Positions 40,112 to 49,524 are shown, numbered from the stretch's first letter. The stretch: 64,000 nucleotides of DNA from Dethiosulfovibrio peptidovorans (GCA_002748665.1 PDTB01000022.1:32579-96578); one strand, 5' to 3'. Notes: generated from the letters alone by a model not told the origin. Numbers and translations: made by a program.

Positions 40112-41649
40112 GAAGAATTTTGTTGGGAGGATGGCTATGCGTGATGCTCCTTCTTTCCACGTCCTCTTCCCCGGGAGCTCCGCGAAAAGGCCTGGTACTG
40201 TATCATCAGTCTCTTGAGGAGTATGCAGTGGGACTGACCAACCTTCTCGGACATTTTGAAGAATATTCTTTCATGATGGTCTCGCTGGACCGTTGTTCCG
40301 AACGTCTTTTTCAGGATATCCGGAACGCCGAGGCGGTTTTTCTTCTAGGAGAAATGAAACTGGGCTCTCCAGAAAAAGCCCTCCAAAAGGTTCTTTTGGA
40401 GCGAACAAAATGTACCTGTTTTGTGGGAAATCATGAATGGCTTGACATTTTGCCTGTTCCCAAAGAAGCGACCTATGCCCTTTACAAAGGTGGAAAGTAT
40501 TGGGTGGATGGGCATTTGTTCTATCCCTTTGAAAAAACTTCTCTTTCCCGGGTATACGCATCTCTGGAAGCGGATGGAACGACCTTCCCCTTTATTTTCC
40601 AAACCCTTCGGAAAAACTGCTTTTACGTCCTGGGTTTCCCTTTTTTCGGCAAGGGGGGGCTTATACTTGCCGATTCTCTGCATGAGATCCTGGGGGTTTC
40701 TCATGAAGCAAAACGGCTTGCTATGATCCGTCTGGAAGACCTGAATCCTTCCTATGAGGGGGAGCGTCTCGAAAAACTTCGGGAGTGCATCGATTATCTG
40801 CATGGTGAAGGAATTCCTTTTGCCATGGCGGTGTATCCTGTTTTCAAGTTGGAGAGGAATCGGAAGGCCTTACGGATTCTGGAGAATGAGCCCTTTATGG
40901 AAACTTTGCGAAAGGCGGAGAAATATGGAGGAACCGTCATTCATCACGGCACTTCCCATCAGTACCGTCAGGCTTCTGGAGAGGGGTCGGAATTCTGGGA
41001 TATGAAATACGATCGTCCTGTCCCTGGGGAAAAAGAATATTTTCATGAGCATATGCGTTACGGTCTCTGGCTTTTTCGAAAGGCAGGGCTGCATCCAAAG
41101 CTTTTTGAAGCTCCTCACTATAACTTTCCCCTTTCCCTTCAAAAGGAGCTTCCCCGTTATTTTGACACTTTGGCGGGTTCCCTTATGCTTAACAACAAAA
41201 GTTATAAACTGACCCAGGATATTCCGTACTTCCTTTATCGGAGTGCCGCAGGACTTAGGGTGCTCCCAGAACAATTAGGCTATATCGAATACGATGATCG
41301 CGTGCTCTCTCACCTGAACATCGAAAAGAAATTGGAAGTATTGGATGCCATTGTACGTGATCCCTTGGCGTGTTTCTTTTACCATCCCTATGTGGAGGGG
41401 GCAAGGTATCTTCAGGAATTGGTCCCTTTCCTTCTTCAGCGGGGATATTCTTTTGTGGATGCCTCGGCCTATGCGGGGGGACTCCGCTATGATCCAGAGC
41501 CTGTGGAAGATTTATGGCCTTTGGTCAGGGGAAGAAGGGATGGGAAAATCGGTTTTGGGATTGTTACAGTTGCGGGATTGGTGGTGTTACTCTTCATCCT
41601 TATCTACGGAACCCGAAGAGTAAAACGCAGAAAGGAAATGTTTCGTTAG
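40108..41649 (+). CDS. DUF2334 family polysaccharide deacetylase-like protein (motifs intact)
   Basis: The 513-aa protein has a signal peptide (RILLGGWLCVMLLLSTSSSPGA), an N-terminal alpha/beta region, the DUF2334 domain and a C-terminal membrane helix (FGIVTVAGLVVLLFILIYG). Predicted metal and catalytic residues are all present: Asp211 in IRLEDLNP, His279/280 and His284 in HHGTSHQ, His337 in EAPHYNFP and His426 in FYHP. DUF2334 has the NodB-like deacetylase fold. It overlaps the previous gene by four bases. I infer periplasmic de-N- or de-O-acetylation of the polymer made by the GT2 protein encoded next. Confidence 0.78.
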   Translation: MRRILLGGWLCVMLLLSTSSSPGAPRKGLVLYHQSLEEYAVGLTNLLGHFEEYSFMMVSLDRCSERLFQDIRNAEAVFLLGEMKLGSPEKALQKVLLERTKCTCFVGNHEWLDILPVPKEATYALYKGGKYWVDGHLFYPFEKTSLSRVYASLEADGTTFPFIFQTLRKNCFYVLGFPFFGKGGLILADSLHEILGVSHEAKRLAMIRLEDLNPSYEGERLEKLRECIDYLHGEGIPFAMAVYPVFKLERNRKALRILENEPFMETLRKAEKYGGTVIHHGTSHQYRQASGEGSEFWDMKYDRPVPGEKEYFHEHMRYGLWLFRKAGLHPKLFEAPHYNFPLSLQKELPRYFDTLAGSLMLNNKSYKLTQDIPYFLYRSAAGLRVLPEQLGYIEYDDRVLSHLNIEKKLEVLDAIVRDPLACFFYHPYVEGARYLQELVPFLLQRGYSFVDASAYAGGLRYDPEPVEDLWPLVRGRRDGKIGFGIVTVAGLVVLLFILIYGTRRVKRRKEMFR

Positions 41650-41651
41650 TC

Positions 41652-42917
41652 ATGGTCGCTATACAAATTGATGACGTTTTTTTAGCCTGTCTGACAGTTA
41701 TATGGGTAATGCTGCTTTATCACGTGATACTTTGCTATGGAGGATATCGGTATTCCGTTAGGATGGAGCAGGAAATTGCCCAAATGGCTGAGCTTTCTTC
41801 AGAAAACTTACCCCAGGTAACGGTATTGATTCCGGCTCATAACGAAGCGTTGGTCATTGATCGGACTCTTCGCGCGGTGGCTTGCATGGATTATCCAGAA
41901 AAGAAACTGACGGTTTTATGCCTCAACGATAATTCCACCGACGGTACCGGAGAGATTGCTCGTAAGACCGCAGCATCCTTGGGGGCCCATGTTCAGGTGG
42001 TGGATGTTCCTCCTTCCCGAGGGGGTCGGGGGAAATCCGCAGTGCTCAACTATGGACTCGAAATTGCCCAGGGAGAAGTTCTTGCGGTGTACGATGCGGA
42101 TAATACCCCTGAAAGGAGTGCTCTCCTCTATCTGGTACATAATCTTGTGAAACGGGAAGATTTGGGAGCAGTAATCGGAAAGTTTAGGACTCGCAATCGT
42201 TATGTAAATTTACTTACTCGATTCATTAATCTTGAAACTATCTTTTTTCAGTGGTCCACCCAGGCTGGACGGTGGCATCTTTACAGTCTTGCCACGATTC
42301 CTGGTACTAATTTCGTGGTCTGGAAAGAACTTGTCCAGCGTATTGGAGGCTGGGATGAAAAAGCCCTTACCGAAGACACGGAGCTCTCCATACGGATATA
42401 CCTGCAGAATCAATTTATTAAGATGGTTCCCTATTCCGTGACCTGGGAGGAAGAACCTTCGAGCTGGAAGGTCTGGTTCAAACAGAGAACCCGCTGGGCC
42501 CGGGGAAATTTGTACGTTCTCAAAAAGTATTTTTTCCCCCTCCTTCTTAGGGGAAAATGGCGGCTTTTTCTCGATATGTTCTATCTCATGGGAGTGTACT
42601 TTCTTTTTCTCTCTAGCGTTTCCATTTCGCTCCTCATCTTTATTGCCGGGAGCCTTGGGGTCACCTATGTGAGTCTCCAGGGGCCCTTTAACTTTCTCTG
42701 GGTTCTGGCAGCCCTTCTTTTTGTTGTCGAATTGGGAATCAGCCTCACTGCGGAACCTGGAGAGGATCGGGGCAAAAATCTTCTTGTGGGGTTCCTGATG
42801 TATTTTTCCTACACTCAGATGTGGCTCCTGGTGATGTTCAACGCCGTGTGGCAGGGAATAGCAAGTTATTTCCAGAATGAAAAAACCTTTTGGCATAAAA
42901 CAGAACGAACGGGGTGA
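41652..42917 (+). CDS. Processive family 2 glycosyltransferase (BcsA-like, no PilZ)
   Basis: The 421-aa membrane glycosyltransferase has one N-terminal helix and the catalytic GT-A domain with NDNSTD, DAD (148-150), TED (240-242) and QRTRW (278-282), all needed for processive beta-linked synthesis. Four C-terminal helices follow. The chain stops about 30 residues after the last helix, so the PilZ c-di-GMP domain of BcsA is absent. The product could be a glucan or an N-acetylhexosamine polymer; the linked deacetylase-like gene favours an acetylated sugar. ATG 41652 has a distant AAAGGAAA. Confidence 0.88.
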   Translation: MVAIQIDDVFLACLTVIWVMLLYHVILCYGGYRYSVRMEQEIAQMAELSSENLPQVTVLIPAHNEALVIDRTLRAVACMDYPEKKLTVLCLNDNSTDGTGEIARKTAASLGAHVQVVDVPPSRGGRGKSAVLNYGLEIAQGEVLAVYDADNTPERSALLYLVHNLVKREDLGAVIGKFRTRNRYVNLLTRFINLETIFFQWSTQAGRWHLYSLATIPGTNFVVWKELVQRIGGWDEKALTEDTELSIRIYLQNQFIKMVPYSVTWEEEPSSWKVWFKQRTRWARGNLYVLKKYFFPLLLRGKWRLFLDMFYLMGVYFLFLSSVSISLLIFIAGSLGVTYVSLQGPFNFLWVLAALLFVVELGISLTAEPGEDRGKNLLVGFLMYFSYTQMWLLVMFNAVWQGIASYFQNEKTFWHKTERTG

Positions 42918-45424
42918 GCAAGGTGCAAACGAGAAGGGTACGTTTTTTATGTGCGGTCTCATTATCTTTATTTTTGTCTTTTTTCGGAGTCTCTCTGTCT
43001 TTGGGAGCCGTAACAAATGTGCGAATTGCTAAAAAAGACGGCGGTTTCCGGTTAGTCCTTGATATGAACGAGATGGCTGCCTATAGGCTGGTCAATAAAA
43101 ATTCTGTCGTGGAGGTGAACATTGATACTCTTTGTCGCAATCCTAGGAAAGGAAGGCTGCCTTCTCCAGGTAAAAGCTACTCTCTGGTGAATCAGGGGGC
43201 TTCGTGTAAGCTCCTCATTGAGTTGGATAGGGAGGATGTATCCGTATCTTCCTTCAAGCTGAAAAACCCTGCCCGTTTCGTGGTGGATGGAAAGCCCGGG
43301 AAAAGTGCTCAAAAACAACCTCTTCCTTCCTCCTTGAAAGCCAGAGAGCCTATACTCACGCCGGAACCTGAAACAACTTCTTCGGAGGGCTCCCAGCTTG
43401 TGAAAAATCACGGACTCCTCCCACTTAAAAAAATGCCTCGGGTGGTGCAGTCTGTCAATGTCCGGCTAACCCCACAGGATATACCCCTTCGTCAGCTTTT
43501 AAGCTCTAGGGTGTTTTATTTTGATATATCTCCCACGTGGAAACCCTTGGAAGGAGGATATGTGGAGCTTGTGCTGAGCCATTCGGAGCTGTTGAATCCT
43601 AGGGTTTCCAATGTGACCGTGGAGATTAATGGGGTCCCCATGAGGAGTATTCCTCTGGATAAACAGAATCTCTGGAAGGGGCATATCTCTATTCCTCTGG
43701 ATCCGGGAGCATTGCGGCCCGGGACCAATGAAATCAAACTCACCGCTCTTACGAGAACTTTCGAAGAACGGTGTTCGGATATCGATAGTCCGGGTAATTG
43801 GTACCGTCTTCACAAAGAAAGTCTCGTTCATCTACGCTATATCCAGAAGGAAGCTTTGAAACTAGAGGATTTCCCCTCTCCCTATTTTGAAACGAATCAC
43901 TATCGTGTGGATAATACCGTGCTGGTTTTGCCTGACCAAGCAACTCCACAAGAACTCTCCGCTGCGTATGCGTTGCTTCTTCAGTGGAGTTTGGATGCTC
44001 CGGGGAAGGATATTCAGGTGGGGGTACGGCATTTTGGAGAAATTTCCTCTTCACTTGCCCATCGTATGAACCTCATTTATATAGGACGGAGAGACGCCTT
44101 TCCTGAAGATTTTATGAGAGTTTTCGGGGTTCCGGAGAACCTTTCCGGGGAGGTTTATTACAAAACCTTTCTCAATGACCTGGGATTGGGGCGTATGTGT
44201 GTTACCGGGAGTACTGCTCAAGATGTCCTCTTTGGAGTACGGAGTTTGCTGGCCCGGGAGATTCGGAAGCAAATGCCCTTTAGCAAGGCCTTTCTTGCGC
44301 TGGATACCCCCCTGCCCCAGAAGAAATCCTCCAAAGAAATGGGGACGGATATTCCTTTGGACCGGCTTTTCCTGCCGGATATAGTAATGCGGGGAATTTC
44401 CCTGCATCACGAAGAAAACTTCAGCTTCCGTATTCCTCCTCAATGGGATGTTTACGGTCATCCTAAGTTGGTTCTGCTTTTCCGGCATTCCCCGAATCTT
44501 GACAAGGTCAAGTCCACTCTTGAAGTGGATATCAACGAAGTTCCCCAAAGGGGTACGTCCCTTACTCCTGAAAATGCTGCGGAGGGAATTTTGACCGTGC
44601 CTCTCGAAAAAGAAGCGGTAAAAAAAGACTATGTCAATGTGTGTCTCCGGGGGTATCTTGATATCAATGTCCCCGACTGCTCCCGTTTTTATACTGAATC
44701 TGCCTGGATGGTTGTGGATAAAAAATCTTATTTTCATCTTCCTCACAGAGTGCGAAGATTAAAACCCCTTTTGGAAAACCTTCCCCATGCTTTTCTGGAT
44801 CCAAACCTGAACATCTACATGGATCCCGGGGTTGGAGGGGAGGAGCTTTCCGCTTTGGGGAGGGTGCTTCAACGCTGGCAGGCTCAGATGTTCCTCCCCT
44901 TGTCTGTAGAGGTCTTTTCGCTTCCGAAAAACGTGGATTCCTTCTCAGAAGGAAATAGGCTCATTTTTGCTCCCATGAACAAATTGACTGGTCGGGGACT
45001 TGATCTCTCGGTAGGGTATGATGACTCCAAAAAAACGCTGCTCTCAGGAACTCGGGTTCCTGTTGTAGCTCCCTTTGGGGAGGATGCGATCTTTTTTCAG
45101 GTTATTTCCGAAAAAACGGGGGTTACTGTGGTCATGAGCTGGGCGAATCAAGCTCCCCGGGAAGCTTTTTTGACGAAAATGCTTCTTCGGCGAAAACTTC
45201 GGGGAGACACCTGCCTGGTCTCTCCTGCAGGCGAAGTAGTCCCTTTTTATCTCAGGGAAGAAGCGGAGAAAACGAGAGAGGAGGAAAGTTCCATACTTTC
45301 CTGGTCCAATATACTGGATTCCCTTCGAGGAAGTAAGCGTTCCCTGGGGATCTTCTCTTTTGTGGTACTTCTCATCATGAGTGTCATTGTCTTTTCTCTC
45401 TTTCGATCTTTCCGAAAAAGATAA
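42914..45424 (+). CDS. BcsB-like periplasmic polysaccharide synthase subunit
   Basis: The 836-aa protein has a signal peptide (FLCAVSLSLFLSFFGVSLSLGA), an AMIN-like region (TNVRIAKKDGGFRLVLDMNE), then two BcsB-type units. The first is at about residues 195-470, with YVELVLSHSELLNPRVSNVTVEINGVPMRSIPL and TFEERCSDIDSPGNWYRLHKES; the second is at about 500-790, with PKLVLLFRHSPNLDKVKSTLEVDINEVPQRG. A C-terminal anchor helix (IFSFVVLLIMSVIVFSLF) follows. BcsB guides the nascent chain and its anchor activates BcsA. It overlaps the GT2 gene by four bases, confirming a synthase pair. The last intact gene of the cassette. Confidence 0.87.
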   Translation: MSKVQTRRVRFLCAVSLSLFLSFFGVSLSLGAVTNVRIAKKDGGFRLVLDMNEMAAYRLVNKNSVVEVNIDTLCRNPRKGRLPSPGKSYSLVNQGASCKLLIELDREDVSVSSFKLKNPARFVVDGKPGKSAQKQPLPSSLKAREPILTPEPETTSSEGSQLVKNHGLLPLKKMPRVVQSVNVRLTPQDIPLRQLLSSRVFYFDISPTWKPLEGGYVELVLSHSELLNPRVSNVTVEINGVPMRSIPLDKQNLWKGHISIPLDPGALRPGTNEIKLTALTRTFEERCSDIDSPGNWYRLHKESLVHLRYIQKEALKLEDFPSPYFETNHYRVDNTVLVLPDQATPQELSAAYALLLQWSLDAPGKDIQVGVRHFGEISSSLAHRMNLIYIGRRDAFPEDFMRVFGVPENLSGEVYYKTFLNDLGLGRMCVTGSTAQDVLFGVRSLLAREIRKQMPFSKAFLALDTPLPQKKSSKEMGTDIPLDRLFLPDIVMRGISLHHEENFSFRIPPQWDVYGHPKLVLLFRHSPNLDKVKSTLEVDINEVPQRGTSLTPENAAEGILTVPLEKEAVKKDYVNVCLRGYLDINVPDCSRFYTESAWMVVDKKSYFHLPHRVRRLKPLLENLPHAFLDPNLNIYMDPGVGGEELSALGRVLQRWQAQMFLPLSVEVFSLPKNVDSFSEGNRLIFAPMNKLTGRGLDLSVGYDDSKKTLLSGTRVPVVAPFGEDAIFFQVISEKTGVTVVMSWANQAPREAFLTKMLLRRKLRGDTCLVSPAGEVVPFYLREEAEKTREEESSILSWSNILDSLRGSKRSLGIFSFVVLLIMSVIVFSLFRSFRKR

Positions 45425-45635
45425 GTTGTTGGAGACAAGGAGAAGGGAAAAGAAAAGTTCAAAAATATTTTACGGGGGATATGGAGGACTTCCTGAACAA
45501 CAGTGCTTGAGTAACCCGAGAAAGAGATCGTCAAGTTTATCCTCAGGGAAGATCTGTATCCGTATGAACACAAAATCTGCAAGCGAGCGCTTCTGCAGGT
45601 TATTCAGGAGCCCCAGCACATCCTGTTTAATAGAA

Positions 45636-45719
45636 ACGAGAAGGGCCGGTTTGTACTATCCCAAACCGGCCCTTTGCGCGAATTCGCTCAGGCTCCCATC
45701 TGAGCCTCAAGCATGGACG
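45636..45719 (+). repeat. Direct repeat B2 (right flank of the exopolysaccharide cassette)
   Basis: Partner of 35445-35514. It comprises the terminator hairpin and the last ~30 bases of the ABC transporter gene on the minus strand (encoding SMLEAQMGA and stop). The rest of 45425-45635 holds no recognisable gene. Confidence 0.7.
45641..45674. terminator. Bidirectional terminator between bcsB-like and ABC transporter genes
   Basis: AAGGGCCGGTTTG pairs perfectly with CAAACCGGCCCTT (13 bp) across an eight-base loop. It resembles the nik terminator at 35446-35485. Confidence 0.8.
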
Positions 45720-47418
45720 CGAAGAAGCCCTGCTTGTCCCGGAGCTCCTGTGGAGAGCCGCTCTCCACGACAGCGCCGTCTTTTATCACAACGATTTTGT
45801 CGGCTCCAGCAACGGTCCGCATCCGATGGGCGATAACCAGGACGGTTTTCTCCCTGATAAGCTCCCCCAAGGCCCTTTGAATTCGGCTCTCGTTCTCGGT
45901 GTCGAGCGATGCCGTGGCCTCGTCGAGCAGGATGATGGGGGCGTCCTTCAGGATGGCCCGGGCGATGGAGATGCGCTGTCTCTCCCCTCCGGAGAGGCGC
46001 TCTCCGTTCTCTCCGATCATCGTCCCATACCCTTCGGGCAGCCGCTCCACAAACTCGTCGCACTGAGCGAGCCGTGCCGCCCTGAGTACCTCCTCGTCGG
46101 TTCCGTCCTTTTTCCCAAGGCGGATGTTCTCCATCACGCTGGCGTTGAAGAGGGTCACATCCTGAAACACGATGGAGTAGGATTTCAGCAGGGTCTCTGG
46201 ATCGATCTTGGAGATGTCCTGACCACCCAGGGTGACGACTCCTCCGTCTATGTCCCAGAACCGCGCCGACAGCTTGGCCACGGTGCTCTTTCCTCCGCCC
46301 GAGGGGCCGACAAGGGCCGTCACCTCCCCCTGTTTTGCCGTGAAGCTGACGTTCCTCAGGGTTTGCACCTCCTTCTGGTAGGAGAAGTCCACGTTCTTGA
46401 ACTCGATGTCGTAGTTCCCGGGATTGAATTTATCCCGTCCGCTCTGCCTTGGCATGGCGTCCATCTCCTTCATTCGGTCGATCCGCACCCCGAGATACAG
46501 CAGCAGAGCGAAGTGGCCGAGCACATCGATGATGGGGTTGTAGATCCGTCCTGCTATGATGAGGAAGGCCAGGTATGAGAAGACGGTCACCTCGCCCTTC
46601 AGCAGGAGATAGGCACCACAGAGCAAAGCCGTCGGCACCCCCAGCTTCAGAAAAGTGAATGACAGGTTTATCAGGGAGCCACTCAGGAGCTCGGTCCGAA
46701 TGAGATATCGTTCGTAGCTGTCCAGTCGGCGGTCCAGATCGTCGGAGTAGGCGGCCTCGTTGTTGTAGGAACGTATTTCCTGGGCGGAGTCGAGCCCCTC
46801 CTGGATCTTGTCGGAGATATCCCGCTTTATGCCGTAGATATCGATGTGTCCCTGTCGTTGAATTTTTCTGGACATCCAGAAGACCAGAGCCGCCGCCGGA
46901 ACGACCCAGAACACCCCGAGGGCGAGCCGCCAGTCGTAGGCAAACATCATGGCCGCCACGATGGCCATGGATGCCAAAGAGGCGTAGATCTGGGGCACCG
47001 CGTGGGAGAAGAGCTGCTCTATCTGGGTGACGTCCTCCATGATGGTGGCGCTGAGATCGGCCACGTCCTTTTTGCCGAAGAAGGCGAGAGGAAGCTGCCT
47101 CAGGGTTTCGGCAAGGCTGATCCGTCTCTTGGCGCTCTCCTTGTAGATTCGGGTATAGGTCGAGTCGTACTGGCAATATGCGATGATGTATATACATGCG
47201 AAAATCGCCGAAGCGACCACGCCATAATGGACGAGCCCGTGAGGTGCCGCGCCTGATGCGCCCATATCGGTCCCCAGTCTCTCGTCAAGAAACACGAATG
47301 CCAGCATCGCCGGCGCCATGAAGCTCAGGTGCAAGACCGTGGTCCACAGAACCGAACGCAGAAAATCCCTGGCCCCTTCAGGGGACAACGCGAGCTTATC
47401 CTGAAAATAGTGTATCAC
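45688..47418 (-). CDS. ABC exporter-type half transporter, permease-ATPase fusion (2)
   Basis: The 576-aa protein has six membrane helices (residues about 15-310) and a C-terminal ATPase: Walker A GPSGGGKSTV, Q-loop VFQDVTLF, signature LSGGERQRIS, Walker B PIILLDEATASLD, H-loop IAHRM. GTG 47418 overlaps the upstream stop as GTGA; a longer open frame lacks a ribosome site. Tandem fused half-transporters of this kind form heterodimers, either drug or lipid exporters or YbtPQ/IrtAB-type siderophore importers. Nothing here decides between them. Confidence 0.9.
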   Translation of the reverse strand: MIHYFQDKLALSPEGARDFLRSVLWTTVLHLSFMAPAMLAFVFLDERLGTDMGASGAAPHGLVHYGVVASAIFACIYIIAYCQYDSTYTRIYKESAKRRISLAETLRQLPLAFFGKKDVADLSATIMEDVTQIEQLFSHAVPQIYASLASMAIVAAMMFAYDWRLALGVFWVVPAAALVFWMSRKIQRQGHIDIYGIKRDISDKIQEGLDSAQEIRSYNNEAAYSDDLDRRLDSYERYLIRTELLSGSLINLSFTFLKLGVPTALLCGAYLLLKGEVTVFSYLAFLIIAGRIYNPIIDVLGHFALLLYLGVRIDRMKEMDAMPRQSGRDKFNPGNYDIEFKNVDFSYQKEVQTLRNVSFTAKQGEVTALVGPSGGGKSTVAKLSARFWDIDGGVVTLGGQDISKIDPETLLKSYSIVFQDVTLFNASVMENIRLGKKDGTDEEVLRAARLAQCDEFVERLPEGYGTMIGENGERLSGGERQRISIARAILKDAPIILLDEATASLDTENESRIQRALGELIREKTVLVIAHRMRTVAGADKIVVIKDGAVVESGSPQELRDKQGFFASMLEAQMGA

Positions 47419-49223
47419 TGGAGGTCCCTCCCCTCTTTGTCGGCAGGAGACGCTATTTTCCAATCGACCGTCTGTTGATATTCCTCCCACATGGCCGCAT
47501 ACAGGCCTCCTTTTTTCAGAAGTTCATCGTGGCTTCCAACCTCGACGATCTTGCCTCGGTCAACGACCAGAATTCTGTCCACGCCTTGAACGCTGCTCAG
47601 ACGATGGGCGATCATAAGGGTGGTCTTTCCCCGGCTGAGCTCGCCCAGAGCCTTGCGTATCAGGTGCTCGTTTTCCGGATCGGCAAAGGCGGTGGCCTCG
47701 TCCAGTAAGACGATGGGAGCGTCCTTCACCATGGCCCTCGCCAGGGCGATGCGCTGCTGCTCACCGCCGGACAGATAGGTTCCCTTGGAGCCCATAACGG
47801 TCTCAAGCCCGTCAGGGAGTGCGTCCACGATATCCCTGGACTGTGATGCATCGACGGCCCTGTCCAGGGCCTCCTGGCTTACCCCCTTTTTTCCGAAAAG
47901 GATGTTCTCCCTCAAGGTCCCCTTGAAGAGCCTGGTGTTTTGAAACACGAAGGAGATGTGCTCCATAAGCTCTTTTTTCGGGATATCCCTGACGTTCACG
48001 CCACCGACCAGGACCTCGCCCTGGTCGACGTCCCAGAACCGGGCAGCCAGACGGGCGATGGTCGTCTTCCCTCCGCCTGAGGGGCCAACCAGCGCCACGG
48101 TCTCTCCCTCGTGTACCCGAAAACTGACATCCTGCACAGCGGGAGAGGGGCTCCCTTCGTAGGAGAAAACCACGCCTCGGAACTCCAGGCTGTTTTCTCG
48201 GATAGCGTCTTCCTTTGTTCCGTCGACCATGACGGGATAGTCCAGCAGACCGTCCAGCCGATCGATAGCCTGTTCGGCGATGAGGATGTAGTGCCGAAAA
48301 TTTGCTGACCTCATCATGAGCGTGGAGAACCCCGGGGTGATCAGAAGGTAGAAGATGAAATCGGCCAGAACCGTGGGAACGTCGCCCCCTCGTCCGATCA
48401 GGAGGATCGTCGCCGGGATCAGGAAGAAGACGGCTGCCTGCATGGTCACGGTGTACAGGGAAAAGGGCTTCCTCCACATGAGGGTAAAGGCATATACCAT
48501 TTCCCTATACTTTATGATGCTGTCGTAGAACCTTTTGAACGAGTGGATGCTCTGCCCGAACGTCTTGACCACGGGGATACCCCGGACGTACTCCACCGAC
48601 TCGGAGCTCATCTCCTCCAGGGAATCATAATATAACTGCTGGAATCGCCGCCCCTCGGCGTTCATCATGGACTGCATGATGACGAACCCCATGAGGATGG
48701 GTATCAGCGAGGCGATCCCCATGCGCCAGTCCACCAGAAACAGCAGGACCAGGAGAATCACCGGAGAGACCACGGTACCAGCCAGATCGGGAAGCTGATG
48801 GGCCAAAAAGGTGTGGGTCGTACCGGCGCCGTCGTTCACGATCTTGCGCATTTTCCCGCTGGCGTGTCTGTCAAAAAAGCCCAGTGGCATGGACATGATT
48901 TTTCGCATGCCCACCTTCTGTAACCCTACCTCCACATGGAAGGCAGCCAGGTGGGAGCTCAGCAGAGCTCCGAAATACGTGAGTAAGGCAGCGAGGGCAC
49001 TGATAAAGGCGAACCAGGTATATCGCCCGACCATCGTCATGTCCAGCCCCCCGTAGCTTCGAAGGATCTCCCGAGCCACAAGCCACACAAACACGAAGGG
49101 CAACACGTTGAGCGCTGCCGATACGGCCGACAGAAGCAGAGAGATTGGTAGAAGGATCGCTTTCCCCTCCATGTATGGGACAAACCTCCTGATGATAAAG
49201 GGCTTTTTTGTATCGTTCGGCAT
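47415..49223 (-). CDS. ABC exporter-type half transporter, permease-ATPase fusion (1)
   Basis: The 602-aa protein has six helices followed by an ATPase: Walker A GPSGGGKTTI, Q-loop VFQNTRLF, signature LSGGEQQRIA, Walker B PIVLLDEATAFAD, H-loop IAHRL. ATG 49223 has AGGAGG at nine bases; an ATG nine bases earlier is too close to that site. It overlaps the partner gene and lies behind a promoter with a large dyad at its start point. The AraC regulator and VOC protein upstream on the same strand may belong to the same response. Confidence 0.9.
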   Translation of the reverse strand: MPNDTKKPFIIRRFVPYMEGKAILLPISLLLSAVSAALNVLPFVFVWLVAREILRSYGGLDMTMVGRYTWFAFISALAALLTYFGALLSSHLAAFHVEVGLQKVGMRKIMSMPLGFFDRHASGKMRKIVNDGAGTTHTFLAHQLPDLAGTVVSPVILLVLLFLVDWRMGIASLIPILMGFVIMQSMMNAEGRRFQQLYYDSLEEMSSESVEYVRGIPVVKTFGQSIHSFKRFYDSIIKYREMVYAFTLMWRKPFSLYTVTMQAAVFFLIPATILLIGRGGDVPTVLADFIFYLLITPGFSTLMMRSANFRHYILIAEQAIDRLDGLLDYPVMVDGTKEDAIRENSLEFRGVVFSYEGSPSPAVQDVSFRVHEGETVALVGPSGGGKTTIARLAARFWDVDQGEVLVGGVNVRDIPKKELMEHISFVFQNTRLFKGTLRENILFGKKGVSQEALDRAVDASQSRDIVDALPDGLETVMGSKGTYLSGGEQQRIALARAMVKDAPIVLLDEATAFADPENEHLIRKALGELSRGKTTLMIAHRLSSVQGVDRILVVDRGKIVEVGSHDELLKKGGLYAAMWEEYQQTVDWKIASPADKEGRDLQ

Positions 49224-49273
49224 ACTGATCATCCTCCTGACGGACCGGGGGGTCCTTTATAGAGATAAAGATG

Positions 49274-49315
49274 AGCGGCGTCAAAAGTTTGCATAGACGA
49301 ACTTTTGACGCCGCT
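49274..49315. promoter_or_regulatory. Large inverted repeat at the ABC exporter transcription start
   Basis: AGCGGCGTCAAAAGT and its perfect complement are separated by 12 bases, immediately downstream of the -10 element. It could be an operator, a 5' leader hairpin or the terminator of the VOC gene 210 bases upstream. Confidence 0.55.
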
Positions 49316-49345
49316 ATTATACACCTGTTCAGCAATAAACATCAA
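49316..49345 (-). promoter_or_regulatory. Promoter of the ABC exporter operon
   Basis: TTGATG (49345-49340) and a perfect TATAAT (49321-49316) with an 18-base spacer, about 93 bases upstream of the start codon. Confidence 0.6.
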
Positions 49346-49524
49346 CCCCGGTCAGGCAGAAATGAGTACAATAACTACATGGTGCCTCCTGTGCCCTCTC
49401 GGTTGGGGGCGACGTCCACCTCGCCCCAGTCGATACTTCACGACGGCAGGTTAAAAATACGTTTGGGCGAGACAGGGCTCCGTCGAAACGACCTGAGGCG
49501 AGTTTCTGAGTTTTTGGAGGTTCC

